From Bdellovibrio sp. SKB1291214 (GTDB taxonomy: Bacteria; Bdellovibrionota; Bdellovibrionia; Bdellovibrionales; Bdellovibrionaceae): 64,000 nt of DNA. The notes under the pieces were generated by a model. It was not told where the DNA came from. It searched no databases and saw only the letters and a program-made list of their open reading frames with translations. The stretch is from positions 1,798,001 through 1,862,000 of the forward strand of contig NZ_CP106855.1 of assembly GCF_002209355.2 (NCBI RefSeq). The letters are read 5' to 3'. Position numbers and translations under genes: made by a program. Below, one piece after another: positions 37,731-46,677 of this stretch (position 1 is the first letter of the stretch; every line of letters begins with the position of its first letter).

Positions 37731-38225
37731 TTAAGTGCGATATTTTGCATCGAACATTTGCGTTCCTCTTTTTTTCAAAGAGTTTTCGGCGATAGCCATA
37801 CTGACTCCCCAAACTACGTGAGCGCCAATAATCATGGCTTTACGCTGCGGGGTTTGTTTCCGATCTTTAGGTTCAAGATTAAGGGCGGGAATAATACCAA
37901 AGTAACTTGCTGCCCATACACCTAATCCGAAAAGTCCACCTTTGACTACGGGGTTACCAGGAACCTTTGAAGCCAGAAGGGCATAAGCGACGCCAAAGAC
38001 GGCGCCATACCCATAATGCGCCACCATCGAAGCCTCTTGTCGTCCTTCAGAGTTTAATTTTTGGGTGAGATTCATTTTGTTCATCACCGTGGTTGCGACC
38101 TGAGCTTGGGGCAGTGGTTTCACGCGGTCGCGCAGTGTGAGATTTTTGAAGGCCTCGAACAGTGAATAAGTCATCGTACTGGTTGCCATCGTGCTGGCCC
38201 AAAAGCCTCGAAATAAGACGTTCAT
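37731..38225 (-). CDS. Small membrane protein of unknown function
   Basis: A 164-aa protein with about three or four hydrophobic segments (GYGAVFGVAYALLAS, VVKGGLFGLGVWAASYFGIIPAL, AMIIGAHVVWGVSMAIAENS). The arrangement recalls YagU/DUF1440-type inner-membrane proteins, but I cannot confirm this. GGGAGG precedes the ATG. It is probably in one unit with the small hydrophilic gene downstream. No function can be given. Confidence 0.6.
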   Translation of the reverse strand: MNVLFRGFWASTMATSTMTYSLFEAFKNLTLRDRVKPLPQAQVATTVMNKMNLTQKLNSEGRQEASMVAHYGYGAVFGVAYALLASKVPGNPVVKGGLFGLGVWAASYFGIIPALNLEPKDRKQTPQRKAMIIGAHVVWGVSMAIAENSLKKRGTQMFDAKYRT

Positions 38226-38452
38226 ACAAACCTCCCTTTCATTAGTATTTTACTCTCATAATCTAGCGTGAAAACCCATCAATGGGATTTGTTGTTTGAT
38301 TACAGTCATTACTGTTACGTTCGTCGTGGGATGTCATTTGGGAGGGGGTACAAAAATGCAACAATGATTTGCGTATCAGTCCTCTGTCGCGACAATGTCT
38401 TTTCGTCGATAGTTAAGGAGTAGCAAATAACTTAAGTCTCTAGGAGGACACT

Positions 38453-38989
38453 ATGACTACAGCAAAATTCCAAATCGACCCATCCCATTCTTCTGCAAAC
38501 TTTTCTATCAAACACATGATGATCGCTAAAGTACATGGTGGCTTCGAAAAAATCAGCGGGACCCTTTCATTGGATTCTTCAGACATCACTAAATCTGTGA
38601 TCGAAGCATCGATTGAAGCGGCAAGTATTAATACTCGCGAAGCACAGCGTGATGCCCATTTAAAAAGTGCCGACTTCTTTGATGTGGAGAAATATCCAAC
38701 GATCACTTTTAAATCTTCTAAAGTGGAACGCGCAGGCGATGAAGAACTGAAAGTCACTGGCGCTTTGACGATTCACGGAGTGACGAAAGAAGTCGTACTT
38801 GAAGTTGAAGGCCCATCAGCAGAACACACAGACCCATGGGGCAATACTAAAATTGCAATTTCTGCGAAAACTAAAATCAAACGTAAAGATTTTGGTTTGA
38901 ACTGGAATGCGGCTCTTGAGGCGGGTGGTGTACTCGTTGGTGACGATGTTGCAATCACTCTAGATATTCAGTTTGCTAAAGAAAAATAA
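38453..38989 (+). CDS. YceI-family lipid-binding protein
   Basis: A 178-aa YceI-like lipocalin-fold protein that holds an isoprenoid chain in a beta-barrel. It shows the family opening FQIDPSHSSANFSIKHM, KSADFFDVEKYPTITFKSS and the ending FGLNWNAALEAGGVLVGDDV. It has no signal peptide, so it is predicted to be cytoplasmic, while many YceI proteins are periplasmic. AGGAGG precedes the ATG. It is monocistronic with its own terminator. Confidence 0.93.
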   Translation: MTTAKFQIDPSHSSANFSIKHMMIAKVHGGFEKISGTLSLDSSDITKSVIEASIEAASINTREAQRDAHLKSADFFDVEKYPTITFKSSKVERAGDEELKVTGALTIHGVTKEVVLEVEGPSAEHTDPWGNTKIAISAKTKIKRKDFGLNWNAALEAGGVLVGDDVAITLDIQFAKEK

Positions 38990-39037
38990 CTGATTGAAGC
39001 CGATTCAACGTCGGAGAAAATCTAAAGATATTTCGCA

Positions 39038-39069
39038 GCGACTTGCTATTAAAGTAAGTCGCTTTTTTT
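39038..39069 (+). terminator. Terminator of the YceI gene
   Basis: GCGACTTGCT-ATTAA-AGTAAGTCGC followed by seven T residues; overlaps the 3' end of the convergent gene at 39,068. Confidence 0.88.
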
Positions 39070-39946
39070 ATAGGTCTTCCGGACTGAACCAAAGCTCCTT
39101 GCGATCAAATGGCACCGAGGAGGGCAAATATGGATTTGGTATTTTTATAAGAGCTCTGTTTTTCAGATCCAGTTCCCTGATCACTTTCGAATAGTGCTTA
39201 TCAAATATCTTGCGATAAGAACCGCTTTTAATCATGAATCTTAAACCTTCTTCCACTCGACGGGCCATCAGGCGGCCATCCGATGAATCGTGGAACCAAA
39301 AATAAGTCGGCAGGGGATAATAGAGCAGAACGTGGTCATCTATCACCAAGTTGGGGTAGCGTTTTTTGAACTGGCGATATTCTTCAAGGACCTCAACGAC
39401 GCCACGGGGAAATATTTGAAATTTTCCAGCGCTTAAAGATTTAAATAAATCGTCGTACTTCTCTTCCGTGATAACGCTAAATCCAGAGTTTTTTAAAATT
39501 GGAATATCGCCCCAGCCTGCGCCTTGGCCCACCTGAAGAGTGACAAGTTTTTCTAATGAGTCTACTTTAGTAAGTAGTGCCTGATTTTTTCTGTCAATCA
39601 ACAGCACTCGATAGCCGATCAGGTTGCGATCAATCGGAATTTTTACCGCATTTAATTCTGTTTCAAAAACCTTATTGGTTTCGCGAATCATGACGGTAAG
39701 TTTTGGACTTCCCTTTTTCATCTCCGCCAGTTGCTGATCTTCGGTAAGAATTTCAGAGGGCGTCAGAGAATATGGCCCAAATTTTTTAGTTGTCAGATCG
39801 AGTGCGGATTTTAAGACTTCCCAATGATATTTATAACGAAAATCATGATCAGACTCAGGCGCATGATAAACAAATCGCATAACGGCAAGGCTGTTATGAC
39901 CCAACGTTAAAATGCCTATAAGTGTTAAGACTTTGATTAAATTCAT
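39068..39946 (-). CDS. Periplasmic substrate-binding-like protein
   Basis: A 292-aa exported protein with a signal peptide (MNLIKVLTLIGILTLGHNSLA). Mid-protein features resemble the extracellular solute-binding family 3 fold (GQGAGWGDIPILKNSGF; YDDLFKSLSAGKFQIFPRGVVEVLE) and it ends with EEGLRFMIKSGSYRKIFDKHYS. No ABC permease is near, so it may be a sensor input or an orphan. I start at ATG 39,946 (AAGGG 8 nt upstream); the TTG seven codons earlier is unlikely. Confidence 0.8.
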   Translation of the reverse strand: MNLIKVLTLIGILTLGHNSLAVMRFVYHAPESDHDFRYKYHWEVLKSALDLTTKKFGPYSLTPSEILTEDQQLAEMKKGSPKLTVMIRETNKVFETELNAVKIPIDRNLIGYRVLLIDRKNQALLTKVDSLEKLVTLQVGQGAGWGDIPILKNSGFSVITEEKYDDLFKSLSAGKFQIFPRGVVEVLEEYRQFKKRYPNLVIDDHVLLYYPLPTYFWFHDSSDGRLMARRVEEGLRFMIKSGSYRKIFDKHYSKVIRELDLKNRALIKIPNPYLPSSVPFDRKELWFSPEDL

Positions 39947-40065
39947 ACGCTTTACCCTTGAGTTCAACTGAAATACTGTGTCCTATTTTGTAAAGGGCGT
40001 AAAACAAAAAATAATATACGCGTGAAGGAGCCGACGTTGAAACAAATGAAATATATCGCGGACGT

Positions 40066-40464
40066 TTGATTGATCACATTCAGTTAGTCGTTAAAGATCT
40101 AGAGTCCTCTAAAAAATTCTACTTACCGATCTTTGAAACATTACAAATTCCCGTCGGTGGACAAGGGCCCGACTTTTTTTGGGTGGATGAGCTCTTTGTA
40201 TCTACGAAGGAAAGCAAAGCAGCGACAGGTTCGTTAACGGGACGTGTACATTTGGCATTTCAAGCTAAGGATCGTGCTATGGTTGATAAGTTCTATGAGG
40301 TAGCAATGAAATCCGGTGGAAAAGACAACGGTAAACCCGGCGAGCGCCCCTACCACCCAGGGTATTATGGAGCCTTCGTGATCGATCCTGATGGGAATAA
40401 CATCGAAGCCGTATTCCATGGCCCTGCAAAAAAATCCAGCGAAGCAATCAAGATCACCTTCTAG
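40066..40464 (+). CDS. Glyoxalase/VOC-family protein
   Basis: A 132-aa VOC-fold protein with paired beta-alpha-beta units. It shows the glyoxalase opening IDHIQLVVKDLESSKKFY and the ending GYYGAFVIDPDGNNIEAVFHG, with metal ligand candidates His 4 and Glu 119. The only in-frame start is TTG 40,066 with a poor ribosome site. A better site (AAGGAG) sits before a tiny frame TTGAAACAAATGAAA... that ends at 40,070, so translation coupling from a leader is possible. Substrate unknown. Confidence 0.83.
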   Translation: MIDHIQLVVKDLESSKKFYLPIFETLQIPVGGQGPDFFWVDELFVSTKESKAATGSLTGRVHLAFQAKDRAMVDKFYEVAMKSGGKDNGKPGERPYHPGYYGAFVIDPDGNNIEAVFHGPAKKSSEAIKITF

Positions 40465-40472
40465 GTAAAAAA

Positions 40473-40529
40473 GGTGCCAGGTCCTGTTCCTGTATGCAAC
40501 GCGGTACTAAAAAAGGGAACTGTTACCTA
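40473..40529. repeat. Imperfect palindromic intergenic repeat
   Basis: AGGTGCCAGGTCCTGTTCC and GGGAACTGTTACCT form an imperfect inverted repeat of the dispersed type seen in many delta-like genomes; intergenic. Confidence 0.35.
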
Positions 40530-40530
40530 A

Positions 40531-40564
40531 AAAAAAGCCCCGGGTTTCCCCAGGGCTTTTTTTA
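40531..40564. terminator. Bidirectional terminator, VOC gene / icd
   Basis: AAAGCCCCGGG-TTT-CCCAGGGCTTT with a T run on one side and an A run on the other. Confidence 0.88.
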
Positions 40565-40590
40565 TTTCAATTCTTTCGATCGAAATGAAC

Positions 40591-41820
40591 TTACATTGAT
40601 AGAGCTTTTTTCAAGTTCTCATCAAGTTTGTTCAAGAACGGCTCTGTGTTCATGTATTTATCTGCAGGAACTTTATCGCCATAGATACAAACCGCAAGGT
40701 CTTTAGTCATGAAGCCAGCTTCAACAGTTTCAACGCAAACTTTTTCCAAAGTTTGAGCGAACTTAACTAGTTCAGGATTAGAATCCAAGTTTCCGCGGTG
40801 CTCAAGACCACGAGTCCAAGCAAAGATAGAAGCGATTGGATTTGTAGACGTTGGTTTACCTTGTTGATGTTGACGGTAGTGACGAGTCACTGTTCCGTGG
40901 GCAGCTTCTGCTTCCATTGTTTTACCATCTGGAGTTACAAGAACTGAAGTCATCAAGCCCAGGGAACCGAAACCTTGAGCCACTGTGTCTGACTGAACGT
41001 CACCATCGTAGTTCTTACAAGCCCATACGAAGTTACCATTCCATTTCAACGCGGATGCAACCATGTCATCGATCAAACGGTGTTCGTAAGTGATGCCAGC
41101 AGCTTCAAATTTAGCTTTGAATTCTTTTTGATAGATTTCTTCGAAGATATCTTTGAAGCGACCATCGTACTTTTTCAAAATTGTGTTTTTTGTTGAAAGG
41201 TACAAAGGCCATTTCTTTTGAAGAGCCATGTTGAAGCAAGAGTGTGCGAAACCTTTGATGGATTCGTCAGTGTTGTACATAGTCAAAGCAACACCATCAC
41301 CTTTAAAGTTGTAAACTTCATGAGTGATTGTTTCGCCACCGTTTTCAGGTTGGAAAGTAACAGTCAATTTACCTTTACCTTTAGTTACGAAATCTGTTGC
41401 ACGGTATTGATCACCGAATGCGTGACGGCCGATACAGATTGGTGCTGTCCAGTTAGGAACCAAACGAGGAACGTTTTTACAAATGATTGGTTCACGGAAA
41501 ACTGTACCGTCCAAGATGTTACGGATTGTACCGTTTGGTGATTTCCACATTTGTTTCAAGTTGAATTCTTTAACGCGTGCTTCGTCTGGAGTGATCGTCG
41601 CGCATTTGATACCAACGTTGTACTTTTTGATCGCTTCAGCTGAATCAACAGTTACTTGGTCGTTAGTAGCATCACGATGTTCCATGCCCAAATCGAAGTA
41701 CTTGATGTCGATGTCTAGGTAAGGAAGGATCAATTTTTCTTTGATAAATTTCCAGATAATACGAGTCATTTCGTCGCCGTCGAGTTCAACAACGGGATTC
41801 GCAACTTTGATTTTTTTCAT
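40591..41820 (-). CDS. icd: NADP-dependent isocitrate dehydrogenase, eukaryotic-type
   Basis: A 409-aa homodimeric isocitrate dehydrogenase of the subfamily found in eukaryotes and some bacteria, not the E. coli type. It opens [20 protein letters not shown] and includes [20 protein letters not shown] and the substrate region [14 protein letters not shown]. It makes 2-oxoglutarate and NADPH in the citric acid cycle. Monocistronic with AAGGACAA before the ATG. Confidence 0.96.
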   Translation of the reverse strand: MKKIKVANPVVELDGDEMTRIIWKFIKEKLILPYLDIDIKYFDLGMEHRDATNDQVTVDSAEAIKKYNVGIKCATITPDEARVKEFNLKQMWKSPNGTIRNILDGTVFREPIICKNVPRLVPNWTAPICIGRHAFGDQYRATDFVTKGKGKLTVTFQPENGGETITHEVYNFKGDGVALTMYNTDESIKGFAHSCFNMALQKKWPLYLSTKNTILKKYDGRFKDIFEEIYQKEFKAKFEAAGITYEHRLIDDMVASALKWNGNFVWACKNYDGDVQSDTVAQGFGSLGLMTSVLVTPDGKTMEAEAAHGTVTRHYRQHQQGKPTSTNPIASIFAWTRGLEHRGNLDSNPELVKFAQTLEKVCVETVEAGFMTKDLAVCIYGDKVPADKYMNTEPFLNKLDENLKKALSM

Positions 41821-41969
41821 GAGTTGTCCTTGTGGGGGTTAATAAGCCCTAGAAATATAGAACAGGGGCCGACCCCGTGACAAAGAATAGAGTGAGTTAT
41901 GCTTTGCAGCAGGTATCTATAAGGGCGGGCAGGGGCCATAGACGCGCTGGGCGGCAGTTTGGGGAAAAT

Positions 41970-42002
41970 GAAAAAAGCCCCAGAAATTCTTCGGGGGCTT
42001 TC
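41970..42002 (-). terminator. Terminator of the 42,030 lipoprotein gene
   Basis: On the minus strand: AAAGCCCCC...GGGGCTTTTTT, 28 nt past the stop. Confidence 0.8.
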
Positions 42003-42029
42003 GACGTGATGAAAACTAATTGTTTAAAA

Positions 42030-42521
42030 CTAATTGGCCGAGCCGGGAAGCAGCGTGATCGATGCCTTTGTCGTTTGGTCCACAATCACGAGGCAGTTTC
42101 CTTGAAAGCGCCAAGTGAAATCCGAAGGTTCGATTTTAGATTGGCAGACCAGTTTATAACCTTCTCTTTGAATCGGATTTTCATTCAATGCGCTATCCAG
42201 GAAACTCATGGTGTTAACACCCGAAGTATAGCGAGACGTCGCCGTCGCTCGAACCGTCACTCCATCAAAGTTACAGTCATTCGTTAAACGAAGATAGTCA
42301 CGAGAGAACGTATAGGTTTTAGTGAATTTAGTGTTACCAATACCTTGTTGGTAAAACCAAGTACCAACCACGGAAGTTCCGTAGTTACCAGTTCCGCAGG
42401 AGCTATAGTCAGTTTCGTTAATAACTTTGCCAGGAGTTTTGCCGTCATCAAGGCTGTCTTCAACCGGTTTACAAGCTGTCAACGCCAGACCTAAAATCAA
42501 TATAGTGATAAGTAATTTCAT
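42030..42521 (-). CDS. Small lipoprotein of unknown function
   Basis: A 163-aa lipoprotein with lipobox LTAC (Cys 17) after MKLLITILILGLA. The mature part looks like a small beta barrel similar in outline to the 12,609 protein (YTFSRDYLRLTNDC...VRATATSRYTSG) and has two or three cysteines. Not recognised. GGAC precedes the ATG. Own terminator. Confidence 0.65.
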   Translation of the reverse strand: MKLLITILILGLALTACKPVEDSLDDGKTPGKVINETDYSSCGTGNYGTSVVGTWFYQQGIGNTKFTKTYTFSRDYLRLTNDCNFDGVTVRATATSRYTSGVNTMSFLDSALNENPIQREGYKLVCQSKIEPSDFTWRFQGNCLVIVDQTTKASITLLPGSAN

Positions 42522-42593
42522 CGATGCCGTCCTTGGTTTAGAGTTACTTTCTCTGAAAGGATTCCCGACCTAAGGACGACCCGTCAACTCAAA

Positions 42594-43574
42594 TCATGAA
42601 GGATTGATGGACCACGCAATTTTCTCGAGCGCTTCGACTTCTTCAGCCCAATATCTGAATGTGTTGAACTCTGGAAATAGCCTTGGAAAACTTGGGTCCT
42701 CCCAGCGCTTTGCAATCCATCCTGCATAGGAAATGATGCGCAGGCCACGAAGCATTGGAATCCATGACCATTGATGATCTGGAAATTCGCGAAGCTCTTC
42801 ATAACCCGAGATGATTAAATCTTTTTCTTCACCGAAAGTTTCCTGATCACCTGACAAAAGCATCCAGAAATCCTGCACAACGGGACCGTTCACGAAATCG
42901 TCAAAATCGACCAAAAAAAACTGAGAGCCGTTATTTAGCAAATTGCCCTTGTGACAGTCTCCATGGATACGAATGAATTCGGAGGAATCAAAGTTATCAT
43001 CGATCGCATACAAGATGTCTTCGGCCGCAACGTTATAACGATTGCGCAACTCTGGAGTAATCCAGTCTTGCAAATGATCCAATGTGTCCCATCCGCCGTA
43101 ATAACTGGTATCTAACGTTGGACGATGCGCAGCCTTCTTGCGTGCACCGACATTATGAACCTGCGCCATCAAACGACCGACTTTGCGATAGTCGTCGCCC
43201 AAAAATTCTTGTGGCATTCGCCCTAAAACTTTTGGAAAAAAGGAAACATACATTCCATCTACTTCTGCGACGGTGGAATCATGTCCCTGGAAAAGTGGTG
43301 CGACAGCTGGGATTCCTTCGTTACGCAGGGATAAAAGAAACTCATGCTCTTCTAAGATCGCTTCTTTACTCCAGCGATGGGGGCGATAGAATTTCGCAAT
43401 CACATTCTTGCTTTGTGAGTTTGGCTCAACTGGTTCCTCAAGCTTGATGTCAAAAACGCGATTTTCATAGGAATTCAGCTGAGCAAATTCTCCTGTCGGG
43501 TAAAATCCCGCATTTTCCGCAGCTTGCAGAACTTTATCGGGATCCAAATTATAAAACGAAGAATTTTTGTCCAT
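42594..43574 (-). CDS. srkA: SrkA/RdoA-like protein kinase
   Basis: A 326-aa aminoglycoside-phosphotransferase-fold kinase of the YihE/SrkA type, which in E. coli protects against stress-induced death. The catalytic loop RIHGDCHKGNLL and the metal site FLVDFDDFVNGP are intact. The N-terminal lobe includes NRVFDIKLEE and KFYRPHRWSKEAI. The length matches the family. The upstream site is weak. It is divergent to a YgjP-type gene with 47 bp between. Confidence 0.9.
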   Translation of the reverse strand: MDKNSSFYNLDPDKVLQAAENAGFYPTGEFAQLNSYENRVFDIKLEEPVEPNSQSKNVIAKFYRPHRWSKEAILEEHEFLLSLRNEGIPAVAPLFQGHDSTVAEVDGMYVSFFPKVLGRMPQEFLGDDYRKVGRLMAQVHNVGARKKAAHRPTLDTSYYGGWDTLDHLQDWITPELRNRYNVAAEDILYAIDDNFDSSEFIRIHGDCHKGNLLNNGSQFFLVDFDDFVNGPVVQDFWMLLSGDQETFGEEKDLIISGYEELREFPDHQWSWIPMLRGLRIISYAGWIAKRWEDPSFPRLFPEFNTFRYWAEEVEALEKIAWSINPS

Positions 43575-43621
43575 GGATTTAGATTGCCACTTTTTATTGC
43601 TTAAGTCATTCTTCTTCCACT

Positions 43622-44380
43622 ATGAGTGGATCGGTCGAGTTATTTGATTTTGCAAATTGGGCGGTGGAGTTACACCGAAAGCCATTTCGCAGGTCTTTGT
43701 CGATTTACCTCTATCCCAATCGTCCCATTAAAGTGGTGGCTAACAAGGTCACTTCACAAAAAACGGTTTTAGATTTTTTGACCACCAAGCGTGAATGGAT
43801 TGAAAAGAACTTTATCAAGTTCGACGCCATGGCCGAGCTTTATCCTAAAAAAACCATTCAAGCCGGTGAAAAGTTTCCGTTTCTAGGTAAAGACCGCGAA
43901 TTGAAAGTGGTAATTACTCTGGGAATAAAATCTTTTGTATCACTCAGTGATGACAATATCTTTTTGCATATTCCTAAAGCGCAATGGGATGCAAACACGT
44001 CTCTTGAACATCATCCAAAAGCTTTGGCGGAATTCAGACTGTTTTACAAGCGTGAGGCGATTAAATTTATATCTCAAAAAGTGCAGCATTGGGCTGAAGT
44101 AATGAAGCTGTACCCTTCACAGTTAAAGTTTCGGGAACAGAAAACCCGCTGGGGCAGTTGCTCTTCCAGAAAGGTGATCAATTTAAATTGGCGCCTGATT
44201 GTATTCAGTGAAGAGATCATAGATTACGTGATCATTCATGAGCTATCGCATTTGCGACACATGGATCACTCCGCCAAGTTTTGGGGAGTGGTTGAGCAAT
44301 ATGTTCCGGATTATGCAAGGATTGTGAAGACATTAAAGTCTTCACAAAACACGACGGATTTTTTATCAGAGCGAAATTAG
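43622..44380 (+). CDS. YgjP-like (DUF45/M48) metallopeptidase
   Basis: A 252-aa protein of the YgjP/SprT-like DUF45 group. The zinc motif HELSHLRHMDHS is present (H-E-x-x-H) with downstream FWGVVEQYVPDY, and a conserved block REQKTRWGSCSSRKVINLNWRLIVF-type stretch precedes it. The function of this family is poorly known; a proteolytic activity is suggested only by the motif. No ribosome site is obvious. It overlaps the convergent PAP2 gene by 4 nt. Confidence 0.85.
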   Translation: MSGSVELFDFANWAVELHRKPFRRSLSIYLYPNRPIKVVANKVTSQKTVLDFLTTKREWIEKNFIKFDAMAELYPKKTIQAGEKFPFLGKDRELKVVITLGIKSFVSLSDDNIFLHIPKAQWDANTSLEHHPKALAEFRLFYKREAIKFISQKVQHWAEVMKLYPSQLKFREQKTRWGSCSSRKVINLNWRLIVFSEEIIDYVIIHELSHLRHMDHSAKFWGVVEQYVPDYARIVKTLKSSQNTTDFLSERN

Positions 44381-45069
44381 ACCAAAGCGTTCTTGCTTTT
44401 TCTCATCCATTTTAAAGCGATCAAAGTGCCGCAGTAACCGACACACGCCCCAAAGATCACGTCACTCGTGAAATGATCTTGAATGGCTACTCGTGTACCG
44501 CAAGCTGTGATTGCGATTAAAATCCAGAACCAGGCAAAGCGTGGCATTGCGATCGTGAACATAAAAGCGACCACCGCCATCACTTGCGAATGCCCTGATG
44601 AAAATGAATGCCAGTGCCAATGATGAGTAAAGGGATCGAAGGTAAAGGGATCACAAACGGGAGATTTGTGGGGACGCTGACGACCCACTAAAAATTTGAT
44701 GGTGTGAGTGATCGCCCCAGACACCAGTAATGCCACTAAAAAGTTGAGTCCCCAGCGGCGAAGGTAATCTAATCCCTTCGCATATTTTTTTAACGAATGG
44801 ATACGGGGAGTGATGTAAGCACATACAAACCAAGTGCCCACGGACAGAATAAAGTAATGCTGTGAAAGCCCAATATTCGTTACTTCACGTCCAATAATAC
44901 GAAGCATTTCCGCAGTACCACCCTCGTGGGAAAAGTACATCGACACATTTTGATCAAAGAAATAAGCAACCACAGCCGCAACCAAAAGGCAGATTCCAGA
45001 CACCGTCAGCAGGTGGTGTCGAAATTGCCTCGAATCATCTAAAAGGGAGCTTATTTTATAAACAGGCAT
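44377..45069 (-). CDS. PAP2-family membrane phosphatase
   Basis: A 230-aa membrane protein with about six helices and the three PAP2 motifs: KFLVGRQRP, SFSSGHSQ and RVAIQDHFTSD. It removes phosphate from lipid pyrophosphates or phosphatidic acid. I start at ATG 45,069 (AAGGA upstream, MPVYKISSLL); a further upstream frame to 45,207 is not supported. Substrate could be undecaprenyl pyrophosphate. Confidence 0.88.
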   Translation of the reverse strand: MPVYKISSLLDDSRQFRHHLLTVSGICLLVAAVVAYFFDQNVSMYFSHEGGTAEMLRIIGREVTNIGLSQHYFILSVGTWFVCAYITPRIHSLKKYAKGLDYLRRWGLNFLVALLVSGAITHTIKFLVGRQRPHKSPVCDPFTFDPFTHHWHWHSFSSGHSQVMAVVAFMFTIAMPRFAWFWILIAITACGTRVAIQDHFTSDVIFGACVGYCGTLIALKWMRKSKNALV

Positions 45070-45206
45070 GTAATTCCTTCTCAAACCCATCATAGGGTAC
45101 CTCTGTATTCCAATACAAGCTTGATGAGCAGTGACAAAACTTGGCCTGAGCCTTGCTATTGCTGGTGCTATCAAAACTCGTGACTGAAAAAACTTGGAGG
45201 TTTTCA

Positions 45207-46505
45207 ATGTTGCAAAGACATTCTTTGATTACTGCGGCTTTGATCGCAACACTAGGTCTTACTGCGTGCAGCAAAGACAAAACAGCGGGTCCTCAAGGAC
45301 AACCGCAAGAGCCAGCAGCTACTGGTGAGGTGATGAGTGATACACCAAACCCGGCTGAAGGCACAAATGTGAATCCGTCTTCCCCATCTTCATCTGACTA
45401 TGAAATCAAAAACGGTGTCATCATCGGTAAAAAAGGTGGCGGCGTTGCCAACGGTCCTTATGTTGACAACAATCCGGCAAATATCGAAAGCTCGAAATAT
45501 GGTAAGCGCTTAACAGGTGCTCGTTCTAACGAAGGTCTTCTTTATACTTCGTCTGCATCTGATGACACGTTGGATGTATTGCGTGGGTTGAAACGTGACC
45601 AATTCGGTCTTTCAGCGTCAGTAACAGATGCAAAACTTAAATTCGACAGTATCTCTGGCCAATCCGTCATTACTTTAAGTGTTCAAGAAAACGGCTTCCC
45701 AAGAATTTATAACTTGGTTGGCGATTCTTCGATGGATAACGAAAATCAAATCGTAAGACTGCGCGCAGCTCGCGGTGGGAACGGTACGAACACGACGGGT
45801 TCAATGCCAATCAATGGTACTCTTCAATGTTTGGATTTGGACGGCGGCTGCCAAACGACTTTGGTAAAAGTTGATCTTGGATTCTCTGGTTCTGCAAGCC
45901 ACATTGATATCGTTTTCCGTCAATCCGTTGCTGATCTTCATTTCGTTCTTCCAGAGCACGGTTCTGGAAATCCAGAATATGATGTGATGGAAGAGTTAGC
46001 TTTGAATACATATAAGTATAAACAAGGTGATAACCGCGTTAAGACTTCTTATATGCATTCATGGGAAGTTGCTAACGGTCGCGCTGGTTTCTCTGTTGTT
46101 CTTAGAACTTACACGAATGAACTGCTTGCTTACTCTGGTCCACTTGTTTCTCCAGAATCCGGCAATACAACGAACATCGTATTGAAACCTTTAAAGAAAG
46201 ATCCTACTCAGGATGATGACGGCATCAGCAACGGTGGTAAATTAGGTTTGCAAAACATGATCGGTGAAGCGCGTCTGACTGCGAACAACGGTTTGGGTCA
46301 ATTGCGTATCGTGTTTAAAATGAGAAAATTAGCTCGTCACAAACAAGACGTATTTGCGATTGTTTTCATGAGACGTTCAAAACCGGTTATCGATTTGAAT
46401 GACAGCCAAGAACAAACGCCTCCTCCAACTGTTGGTACAATTGGTGGAGACGATGATGGCGGCGGCTATGGCGATGGTGGCGACGATTTGCCATCTGTTG
46501 AATAA
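45207..46505 (+). CDS. Large lipoprotein of unknown function
   Basis: A 432-aa lipoprotein; LTAC lipobox (Cys 18) after HSLITAALIATLG. The N-terminal 75 residues are low-complexity (Pro, Ser, Thr, Gly), then a beta-rich body with asparagine and glycine repeats such as RAARGGNGTNTTG, and a Gly/Asp-rich tail (IGGDDDGGGYGDGGDD). It looks like an outer-membrane anchored or surface protein. ATG 45,207 has TTGGAGG upstream. Not recognised. Confidence 0.75.
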   Translation: MLQRHSLITAALIATLGLTACSKDKTAGPQGQPQEPAATGEVMSDTPNPAEGTNVNPSSPSSSDYEIKNGVIIGKKGGGVANGPYVDNNPANIESSKYGKRLTGARSNEGLLYTSSASDDTLDVLRGLKRDQFGLSASVTDAKLKFDSISGQSVITLSVQENGFPRIYNLVGDSSMDNENQIVRLRAARGGNGTNTTGSMPINGTLQCLDLDGGCQTTLVKVDLGFSGSASHIDIVFRQSVADLHFVLPEHGSGNPEYDVMEELALNTYKYKQGDNRVKTSYMHSWEVANGRAGFSVVLRTYTNELLAYSGPLVSPESGNTTNIVLKPLKKDPTQDDDGISNGGKLGLQNMIGEARLTANNGLGQLRIVFKMRKLARHKQDVFAIVFMRRSKPVIDLNDSQEQTPPPTVGTIGGDDDGGGYGDGGDDLPSVE

Positions 46506-46541
46506 ACCCAAAATACAAATATAGGTTCACCCTTTATTTGC

Positions 46542-46578
46542 CAGGGCCACAGACTCCAAGCTGTGGCCCTTTTTTTTT
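46542..46578 (+). terminator. Terminator of the 45,207 lipoprotein gene
   Basis: AGGGCCACAG-ACTCCAAG-CTGTGGCCCT then eight T residues. Confidence 0.93.
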
Positions 46579-46677
46579 GCCATTCTGCTTCCAGTCTCTT
46601 AGTGACACCAATTATTTTGGTATATCGCTTGCTTTATCAGTCCCTCGCAGATTCTAATTGTCCAAAAGGGGGACTAA

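Noticed and set aside
37860-38240. Possible CRISPR-like repeats in low-complexity regions
   Set aside because: No evenly spaced direct repeats of 24-40 bp are present anywhere in the window and no cas genes.
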